Source: Diadophis punctatus similis (lineage: Eukaryota > Chordata > Lepidosauria > Squamata > Dipsadidae). From it: a DNA stretch of 64,000 nucleotides. The stretch covers positions 15,594,919 to 15,658,918 of the forward strand of contig JALIGW010000010.1 of NCBI GenBank assembly GCA_023053685.1, read 5' to 3'. The translations under genes and the position numbers were made by a program. Shown here piece by piece: positions 56,281-64,000 of this stretch; the stretch's first letter is position 1, and every line of letters begins with the position of its first letter. The notes below the pieces were generated by a model. That model saw nothing but the letters and a program-made list of their open reading frames with translations. It had not been told where the DNA came from and searched no databases.

Positions 56281-57007
56281 CAATACTTAAGAGATAAAGA
56301 GATAAAGAGCTATATTCATAGGCAAAAATTCCCTGCAGCACTGAACAAAGGCAGAATGGGATTAGCCCTCACTCAATATGTTAATTTGTGTCTTTAGCTT
56401 GGCATTTTGTAGCCCAAATATGCCCACCCACTTTCTGGAGAGCTTAAATGACCTCTCTGCTAAAGGGTTTCACTTTATGAGCAAGAGTAACTTGGCTGCT
56501 GATACGGTAGTTATCCTTGTATTTTAACTATTTTAATTCCTCAGTGTGCTCTGGCAACCTGCCTGATTTGTAACTCCAGGTTGCAGGTATTGCTGAGGAA
56601 AAGGAAGGTATTCAGACAGGATGGTTTAGGTTTCCAAGACGGCTGTGACTCATTGATCTTCAGTGTGTATTCCCCCATTTCTAATCTAATGACTGGTATT
56701 TAGGGCAGCTTTTTGCAAGCAAAGAAGCTTTTTGTATTTTTGTACAGGTAATCCTTGACTTACAACAGTTTATTTAGTGACCATTCAAAGTTACAAGGGC
56801 ACTGAAAAAAGTGACTTATGACCATTTTTTACACTTACGACAGTTGCAGCATCCCCATGGTCATGAGAGGGCGGGCGAGGTGAAGTGCCCCTCGATGTAA
56901 GTGACATTGAGTTGTCCATGCCCAGCCGGCCAACCACGCCCACCCAGCCAGTCATTAGGGCAGAGAACCAGTTGTTAAAAAATTTGCAGCCTACCACTGG
57001 ATACATC

Positions 57008-58243
57008 TCACTTCAAAGAAGCAAAGTTATCCATCTTATACTCTTAAAAATAGCCAGATCCATTATGTACTGCACATGAACATCGCAATACTATCAGCTC
57101 ACATACATAACCAGGTTGTTTTGGGTACTAACCAATGAACATCCAAATAAGCAAAATGGAGAAAATAGAAATACGGAAGCTTGTAATTCTTGAATCTTAA
57201 AAAAAACACCTTATGATCCATAGTAAATGAATGGGATAAAATGTAAACATATTGCCACATTACATTTAAAATCTTCACAGAGGTATCACACATTAAAGAT
57301 AATAGAAAACAACCTGCTTATTGATGATACCAACATGATTTTATATGTGTCTAGATGAAGATGCCATATAGTAATGGTTTTCTATTCTGTATTAACACAT
57401 AACATAACATGATGGCTCAAAAATTGTACTGGGTGAGATGAGATGTAAGCCCTTCAGCAGAAAACTTAAATAGGCACTCACATGGCCTTTTCTTCCTCTC
57501 ACACATTTAATTTTAAAATATCATTTCAAAGATTTCTTCAGAGTTGAAGACTTGATGATGGAAAAGAGGGAATGTCATATATTTAGGGGGAAATCTGATG
57601 CCAAAACAGAATAAAATCTGCTCTTTGTACCATAAGTTATAAATGTCTTTTCTGCCACCCCCCACAATGACTTTTAGAGAAAGGTATTGAACAAGTCTAA
57701 CAAGCATGCTCTTTCCTGCTATCCCAAATATTTTATTGCAGATGTTAAATTACTTCAGTAGGTTCAGTGGCAGATAGCAATCACTATAGACTATCACCTT
57801 GCTTATGATACAAAGCATGTCACAGGATTTATAGGTAGGTTGGGAGAGGAATTTGTCTCTTTCTCATGTGCATGTGCCCAGGAAAAAATAGCAAAATGTT
57901 ATTGGTGTACAGAATTTGTCTGCCTGCCTTCATTTTGGCTATAAACAAAAAGATGTGCTGCTTTGAATGACTAATATTGAAACTATAAGAGGAAAAACTA
58001 CATTAATCCTGAAATTGTACTCTAAAGATCAACATCAACAGAGAACACGAGTATGCACAGAATGTATATCCACATCAAAGTTCAATAAACTGATTTAAAC
58101 ACAGAATCTTCAGTTTTAAATGCAATCTGAAATTGAATATCAAAAAGACACAAAAAGACATTCTGAATAGTGCCTAGAGTACTTCCAAATAGTCCATTTG
58201 GAATTTGACCTTATATAAATGGGGGAGGGGGGACACACCAAAC
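57008..58243. other. Intergenic, nothing recognised
   Basis: AT-rich sequence, no supported gene or repeat family. Confidence 0.4.
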
Positions 58244-58333
58244 ATTTTGAGTGTATGTGAGTGTTTGTATGCATGTACATACACATTTATATGTGTATGT
58301 ACATGCATACAAACACTCACATACACTCAAAAT
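58244..58333. repeat. 90-bp near-perfect palindrome
   Basis: The sequence equals its own reverse complement except for one pair near the centre (58287/58290). Left arm begins attttgagtgtatgtgag. It directly precedes a CR1 fragment. Confidence 0.97.
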
Positions 58334-58940
58334 TCAGAAGGATCTTGACAGACTTGAGTATTGGGCCCTATCCAGCAAGATGCAGTTTAGTGGTGAGAAA
58401 AGTAAGGTCCTGCATTTAGATAAGAAAAACCAGATTCACAGGTATAGAATAGGCAGTACCTAACTCAAGAGTACTGCCTGTGAGAGGATCTAGATGTCCT
58501 GGTGGACCATCACTATGAGTCAGCAGAGTGTTGCAGCTTCTAAAAAGCCAACATAATCCTAGGTTATGTCAACAAGAGGGATAGCATCAACTTCATGGGA
58601 AGTGATAATACTACTCTATACTACACTAGTGAGGCCTTAAAATACTGCATCAAGTTCTGGTCACCATGTTACAAAAAAGGTGTTGAGATCCTAAAAAGAG
58701 TTCAGAGAAGAACAATTAAGACAATAAGGGGTCTGGAGTTGAAATTGTATGTTGAAGGGAACAAGGTACATTTAGCTTAAGGAAGAGAAGGGTTCAGGGA
58801 GCTATGATAGCAATCTTCCAATATTTGAAGGCTATCACAGGGAAGAAGGGTTTGATTTAGTCTTCAAAGCACCTGAGGGTAGGACAAGAAGCAATGGGTG
58901 GAAACTTGTCAGAGGAGAACTAACTTTGAAATAAGGAGTG
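58330..58940 (+). pseudogene. CR1 LINE 3' fragment
   Basis: Plus-strand phrases match the CR1 at 38760-39400: cagaaggatcttgacagact, tggtgagaaaagtaaggtcc, gtgttgagatcctaaaaagagt and ggtaggacaagaagcaatgg. Codons include IQKDLDRLEYWALSSKMQFSG. Frames are broken and the 3' end is missing. Confidence 0.85.
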
Positions 58941-58941
58941 T

Positions 58942-59085
58942 TAAGTATGCAAATATGAAGTTGGGAGTTTTCACTCCGGTCCGCATTTGCCGCTGGAAAA
59001 TATTTTAAACTGATTGGACAACGGCTGACAGCTCTCTATAAAAGGAGTGCTGCCAGCCAGCATCTTTATCCTTGTTCTATAGCAG
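58942..59085 (+). mobile_element. LTR fragment with TATAAAAG
   Basis: Begins tgttaagtatgcaaatatg and contains ctctataaaaggagtgctg, like a U3 region with a TATA box. It is cut by a hAT-type end (cagtggtggccaacctta) at 59086. No second LTR or polyadenylation signal is seen. Confidence 0.5.
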
Positions 59086-60389
59086 TGGTGGCCAACCTTA
59101 AGCATACCATCCGCCAATTTTTTTCGCAGATGAGTTCCAATCCGCCATCTATTATTTATTTATTTATTGATTGATCGTTTTTGTATGCCACCCCACTCCC
59201 GTAGGACAATTCTGCCTCTGCCTACCAGCATGAGGATCAGCGGCATCCTCACTTCCACTCGGATTTTGATAACGAGCAGCACAGATCTTTTTATCCATTT
59301 AAAACAAACCCTATCACCCTATGGGCATTTAACTGGAGTGGGTGGGATGGGGTGGGGGATGATTTTCATGGGGGAAGAAGAGAGACTTGGCACCGAAGGC
59401 TTCCTACCTATAGATGTAGGCATTGAAAGCCTGACTTTCTCACAGCAAGGTCTGATAGAGAGGCAGCACTTCAGTCCTCCTGGACGCTGCCATCTCATAA
59501 ACACATTGCTGGGCTTTGCCTGCCCCTTCTCCAGACAATCCAGGCAGAGGGCAGTCGGCTTCTGCTTCTGGCCAGGAGGAAAGGGAAAGTGAGTCTGCGG
59601 AGAAGGAGGAGGAGGGCGTGCAGCTCTGCAATGTGCATCGGGGAACCGGGATAGGAAAGCATTTTCGGGTGGCAGCACCAGCTGGAACTGCCTGCTGCCT
59701 GAAACACAATGCACTTTTTTGGCTTCCACATGCCCGGTTGAAGATCGTGCTTCATCTGGATGGGGAAGCCGCCGGCGCCAGCGGGCACCAGCAGGTTGAG
59801 TGGAGCTGCCTGCACCATGGAGGAACCCCCCCACCCCATGCCTTCCCCCCTCCCCTGCCGCCGGCTGCTTCACCTTTCTCTGCACGTGGTGGGGAAGGGC
59901 TCGGAGAGGAGCCCGGGGATGTGGAAGAGAGCATGGAATGGGGGGATCCGTCCTCCCCAATCCTGATCAACCAGTCCTCACAGGCTAGCTGCCAGGGGCA
60001 CGATCCGCGTGGTTCTCTGGCCAGGAAACTTCTCCATTACGTCTCTGGCCAGGAAACGTAATGGGAAGAGTAGGGGGGGGAAACCCCTCCAGCTGTGAAG
60101 CCTGCACTGGGAGACAGGAGCCGAAGCAGCCTTCTAAAAGCAAGGTTTTTGAAATCGTGGAGGAAAGCCATTTGTTGCAATTCTGATTTCTGCTATCAGG
60201 ACGCAGGGCACAAGTTGTGGTTCCCACCGAATCACTGAAAGCGGGTAAAACAGGAGATGTTTGCCTGGCGCGGTGCTAGCGCTGTAACGCACCCTGCGTC
60301 CCAATCACAGAAATCGGAATTGCAACAATGGCAAAGCATCACCGCGGCTGGTTTACCCCACGCCTTGCACCACATGCACCTGGACAAAC
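59086..60389. other. GC-rich mixed sequence with transposon ends
   Basis: 59086 starts like a hAT MITE; 59155-59205 holds an L2-tail-like (tttatttattta, then gccaccccactcccg). The remainder is GC-rich with long shadow frames on both strands but no recognisable domain, splice-bounded exon or repeat terminus. Confidence 0.4.
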
Positions 60390-60532
60390 TGTTATGGGGT
60401 TGTGTTTGCCTTTAATCTTTATCTCTATGTGCCTCTATGAGGTGTTTCCGGTTCCTGGGTGTTGTCTTTGAAGATGCTTTATAAGCGTCGTTAGTTTGTT
60501 TTTAGCTCGTTAATAAAAGCTTATCTGAAACA
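60390..60532 (+). repeat. Predicted 5' LTR of a Mag-like Ty3/gypsy element
   Basis: TGTTATGGGG...CTGAAACA with TTTATAAG (about 60480) and AATAAA (60512-60517). It is directly followed by the primer site. The left edge is chosen from TG; no second LTR exists in the window to confirm the length of 143 bp. Confidence 0.55.
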
Positions 60533-60547
60533 TGGTGTCAGAAGTGG
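60533..60547 (+). promoter_or_regulatory. tRNA-Leu primer binding site
   Basis: TGGTGTCAGAAGTGG, complementary to the 3' end of vertebrate tRNA-Leu(CAA) including CCA (15 of 15 from memory). It abuts the predicted LTR end. Confidence 0.75.
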
Positions 60548-60593
60548 TTTGGCCTTGAAAAGTGGAGCGTCTGAAGTAAGAAATATAGCACCA

Positions 60594-61729
60594 TGGCAGA
60601 TAATATACCACTGCCGCAACTCATGCGAGTAAGTGAGGACTCCAGCACTAATTGGGAAAATTAGGGAGTGGGCGGCATAGAAATCCATTAAATTAAATTA
60701 AATTAAATTAAATTAAATTTTAGGGCAGAGTTTGAAGATTACTCTTTGGCTACAGGCTTAAATGATAAGCCGGCAGCAGTACAAGCTGCCACATTAAGAA
60801 GACTAATGGGTGCAGAATGCCTTCATATTTATAAACATAGTTTAACTCTAACAGAAGAGCAGAGGACTGATACTAAGGCTATTTTGGATGCTTTGGAAGC
60901 TTTCTTCAGACCGCATAAGAATGTTATATGTGAAAGATATCTTTTGGGGAGCTGCACTCAGGAAGAAGGAGAAATGATTGACGCCTTTGTAACACGCCTA
61001 AAGGAAAGGGCGGCAAGTTGTGAGTACGGTTCTTTGAGAGATGAACTTATCCGAGACAAAATAGTTTTGGGTGTTGCCAAGGAAAGTACACGCCGCCGTT
61101 TATTAAGGGAACATGATTTAACCTTGCAATTAGCCATAGAAATATGTCGGACTATTGAACTTACAGATAAACGGCTGATGGCGTTGGAGCGAGATAAACA
61201 GACCAACTGTGTTAATGCAGCTTCCAAGCACCAGCCAAATGTGAGGAATCGTCAGCAACAGCGGCAGTTCAAACAGAAGCCTCGCAATTTGTCAGTAGAC
61301 AACCACACACCGTGTAAATACTGTGACAATGTGCATGCACACGGGAAAGAACGGTGTCCAGCGTATGGTAAAATCTGTAGGGCGTGTGGGAGGCTGAACC
61401 ATTTTGCTGGGGTGTGTCTGGCAGCAAAGAAATTGCATATGGTCGAGCAAACACCGGATTTAGAGGATGTATCGCTGTTTACCACTGATGTGACCTACAC
61501 GAAAGAATGCATTGGTGCAGTACATTCAAAGGGTAAAAAGTGGTTTGTTAATCTTAAATTTAATGATATAACTCAATCTTGTCAGTTGGACTCGGGGGCA
61601 ACATGTGATGTGATGAGCCTAAAGGACAAAAGGAAATTGGCACCTGAGACACCCCTTCAGCCTAGTAGTGCCACATTGAGGTTATATTCGGGGGAACTGA
61701 TGGAGTCGCTAGGCTTATTTCATACTTGA
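60594..61729 (+). pseudogene. Mag-like Gag and protease, interrupted near its start
   Basis: The start is ATG at 60594 (MADNIPLPQLMRVSEDSS); after WEN an ~58-bp insert (60661-60718) brings a stop. The frame resumes at RAEFEDYSLATGL and stays open to 61729. Capsid region: GAECLHIYKHSLTLTEEQ and EEGEMIDAFVTRLKERA. Knuckles: CKYCDNVHAHGKERC and CRACGRLNHFAGVC (about 61310-61425). Protease motif LDSGATCDVMS near 61590. The frame then shifts into pol near 61725. Confidence 0.85.
60661..60718 (+). mobile_element. Very short L2 tail insertion with (TTAAA)n
   Basis: ttagggagtgggcggcatag, then aaatcca and seven-odd TTAAA units. The first part matches the L2 3' end (complement of gccgcccaactccctaa at 13886-13903). 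It lies between two halves of gag that read in frame when it is removed, with aatt at both edges. Confidence 0.75.
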
Positions 61730-61757
61730 ATGTAACATATGTAGGGTTACTCACAAA

Positions 61758-63870
61758 TTGGATTTTGAAATTGTGGATGTAGATCAAAAGCCGTTATTGT
61801 CAGGCTCAACATGTGAGCGTTTGGGACTGATGCGATTTACCATTCCAAGGGAGTTACATAATGTCGAAACCTATTCCTCCAAAGTCTTAGGGAGACCATT
61901 GATAAAGCATCAGGTCCTCCAAGCTTATAGGGAGGTGTTTGAGGGCCCTATTGCATCTGTTCCAGGAGAGGTTCATTTTCAACTTGATCCCACTGTTCCT
62001 CCAGTACAAAGTGCCCCGCGCAATGTCCCTATAGCCATTAAGTCACAGGTTAAAGCACAGTTGGATAAATATGAAGCAGAGGGACATATTGTTTCAGTAG
62101 CCGAGCCAACCGACTGGATAAGTAACATGGTGGTGATTAGGAAATTGGAAAAGATCCGAATTTGTATCAATCCTAAGTTTTTGAATATGGCCTTGAAGCG
62201 ATCGCATTACCCAATGCCAACGTTAGAGGATGTTTTGCACAAGCTGCCTAAGGCACGGATTTTTACACTTGTTGATGCCAGGGATGCCTTCTTACAGTGT
62301 AAACTGGATGAAGAGAGCAGCTATATGACCACGTTTTGGACTCCTTGGGGCAGAAAGAGGTGGCTTAAACTGCCCTTTGGTGTCTCCGTAGCACCAGAGA
62401 TATATCAAAGGAAGCAGCATGAATTATTGAGTGGTCTCAGTGGAATTGAGCCTATAGCTGATGATATCCTTATAGTTGGGTGTGGCGACACTGATGATGA
62501 AGCAGAGCATGATCATGATGGGAAACTAATGGCACTATTGGAGTGGTGTAAGCAGGTGAAGCTGAGGCTTAGTATAAAGAAGCTGCAGTTTAAGGTGCGA
62601 GAAGTCCGCTTTCATGGACATATTTTAACATCACAAGGGTTAAAAGCGGACCCAGACAAGATCAGAGCTATTGTGAACATGCCACTGCCTACTGATGCTA
62701 AAGCAGTGCAGAGATTCATTGGCTTTGTCACATATTTAGCAAAATTCTTGCCACATTTATCTGAGGTGTGCCAGCCATTGAGACGTCTGGTGGATAAAGA
62801 TGCAGTTTGGCACTGGCTCCCTAAACATGACCAGGCAGTGCAAGAGATAAAATGCTTGGTTACCACTGCTCCAGTATTAAAATATTATGATGTCACAAAA
62901 ACGGTCGCTATTCAAAGTGACTCAAGTAAGAACGGTCTGGGATGCTGTCTGTTACAAGAAGGCCAGCCAGTTGCATACGCGTCTAGAGCGCTTTCGCCAA
63001 CAGAGTTAAACTATGCTCAGATCGAGAAAGAATGTTTAAGTATTGTATTTGCTTGCCAGCGTTTCCATTATTATCTTTATGGTAGAAATACAATTACAGT
63101 TGAAACTGATCACAAACCACTAATAACCATATTCAAAAAGCCTCTTCTGTGTGCCCCTAAGCGTTTGCAAAGCATGATGCCCAGTTTACAGCATTATAAT
63201 CTTGACGTCGTTTTCAAGCCAGGACGTGAAATGTATATTAGCGACACTCTGAGTAGAGCCACAGTAGATCAGACAGCTATGGGAGGAGAACATGAATACC
63301 AGACGGTTTGTTGGCTGCAACAGGAACAAACATGTTTTGCTGAAATTAACCAAGCAGATTATCTTAATGTTATGAATCAGCGGTTTCAGCAGTTGAGGCA
63401 ACACACAAACGCTGATGTGGCCCTACAGACACTAAAGAATATTGTGCTTAGTGGGTGGCCGGATGTGAAAGAGGCAGTTCCCATGATTGTAAGGGAATAC
63501 TGGTCCTTCAGAGACGAGATCGCTGTACAAGATGGCATTCTGTATAAGGATCCCAGAGTTATAGTGCCAAGGTTATTGAGACCGGAGATGTTATTGCGCA
63601 TCCATTCAAGCCATATTGGTGGGGAGGCATGCTATAGACAAGCCCGTGACACATTGTACTGGCCGAATATGCGAGGTGAAATTGAGGATTTTGTCAGTAA
63701 TTGTTCCATCTGTAATGAATATGCACATCGGCAACAGAAAGAGACTATGATGTCACACGAGATACCATCCCAACCCTGGCAGATCATTAGTATGGACTTG
63801 TTTAATTATGCAGGGAAAGAGCACTTGATAATAGTGGACCATTATTCTGACTTTTGGGAAATCCACCTAG
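61758..63870 (+). pseudogene. Mag-like Pol: RT, RNase H, integrase (truncated)
   Basis: Open through about 705 codons. RT: IRICINPKFLNMALKRSHYP, FTLVDARDAFLQCKLDEE, LKLPFGVSVAPEIYQRK and the active site PIADDILIVG. RNase H: VAIQSDSSKNGLGCCLLQ, YAQIEKECLSIVFACQ and VETDHKPL. Integrase: HIGGEACYRQARDTLYWPNM, CSICNEY (HHCC) and the first catalytic Asp in ISMDLFNYAG. The L2 at 63869 removes the second Asp and Glu. The frame is nearly clean, suggesting a young element. It would normally be fused in frame with Gag. Confidence 0.88.
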
Positions 63871-64000
63871 CTCAACCCAAGTGCCTGGTAACCAGGTATG
63901 TCAGGGCCCTGGGCTCAAGCTGCTGCTGTTAAATGCCAGGTCGATTACCAACAAGGCCCCCCTCATCCGGGATTTAATCCTAGAAGAGGGGGCGGACCTG
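63869..64000 (+). mobile_element. L2 LINE 5' part, continues beyond the window
   Basis: Plus-strand text gctcaacccaagtgcctggt matches the L2 leader-to-ORF region at 16870-16935 (complement). Codons LKLLLLNARSITNKAPLIRD and ILEEGADL are the L2 endonuclease start. The element runs off the right edge. Confidence 0.85.

Larger units (their letters stand above)
55222..56999. mobile_element. Non-autonomous hAT element, 1.8 kb
   Basis: Left terminus tAGAGGTGGGCTGC and right terminus GCAGCCTACCACTG pair with two mismatches. gatacatc flanks both sides exactly (55214-55221 and 57000-57007). Next to the left end are hAT-typical ccgattcacccg and gagaaccggttgtt; the right side has gagaaccagttgtt. It contains a 24-bp-arm hairpin (55927-55982) and an ERV LTR start (56125-56280). 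No transposase was recognised. Confidence 0.9.
60390..63868 (+). mobile_element. Mag-lineage Ty3/gypsy retrotransposon, 3' part replaced by L2
   Basis: Order: LTR, primer site, gag, protease, RT, RNase H, integrase N-terminal half. An L2 starts within integrase at about 63869, so the rest and the 3' LTR are missing from the window. The double zinc knuckle with the CPAYGKICRACGRLNHF spacing marks the Mag type (recalled). A short L2-tail insertion and one frameshift are the visible defects. Confidence 0.85.

Noticed and set aside
59167..60061. Long frames on both strands (up to 213 codons)
   Set aside because: No domain is recognised and both strands are open. I considered an upstream host gene but see no exon with convincing splice sites.

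Overview
The window is animal (vertebrate) nuclear DNA, most likely from a squamate reptile and plausibly a snake. The repeat mix points there: L2, CR1 and L1 LINEs, DIRS, Ty3/gypsy elements with self-priming signals, hAT MITEs and tRNA-derived SINEs. This assignment is inference. Almost all long open frames are transposon frames; I find only one host exon.

Host gene. A 64-nt coding exon on the minus strand (6318-6381) encodes the first 21 residues of a CNKSR2-like protein (connector enhancer of KSR 2) and ends in a good splice donor. It lies in a GC/CpG-rich region (about 5.9-7.5 kb) that also holds a ~214-bp inverted repeat with ~90-nt arms. Transcription runs leftward, so 1-6317 is first-intron sequence and most of the window lies upstream of the gene.

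Layout. 0-6 kb: intron with a solo ERV LTR, a TA-flanked foldback element and its relative, a SINE and microsatellites. 8-12.3 kb: hAT MITE, SINE, hAT-like fragment. 12.7-18.8 kb: an old L2 LINE split by a full-length L2 whose 1054-codon ORF is open. 19-26 kb: palindromic hAT MITE, OC1-like hAT fragment, and an ORF2-less L1 derivative carrying a solo LTR and a 5'-truncated L1. 26.9-35.1 kb: three LTR retrotransposons, each with a sequence just inside the 5' LTR complementary to the predicted RNA 5' end (Tf1/sushi-type self-priming). 35.2-39.6 kb: a CR1 LINE interrupted by a Tigger-like MITE and an L2. 40.1-55.0 kb: a nested complex bracketed by a perfect 17-bp duplication: L1 containing a complete DIRS (ITRs plus internal complementary region), which contains a hAT MITE and a second L1; that L1 holds a hAT element carrying seven ~100-bp repeats made from a CR1 tail; a third L1 with an 11-bp duplication carries a TA-type element that itself carries a palindromic MITE. 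55.2-57.0 kb: another hAT element with an 8-bp duplication. 58-64 kb: palindrome, CR1 fragment, LTR fragment, and a Mag-like Ty3/gypsy element with a tRNA-Leu primer site, cut off by another L2 at the window edge.

The elements do not form a host pathway. The biological content is the insertion history and the replication signals still readable in them: target duplications, primer sites, DIRS circular-junction logic, and inactivating changes at catalytic residues.
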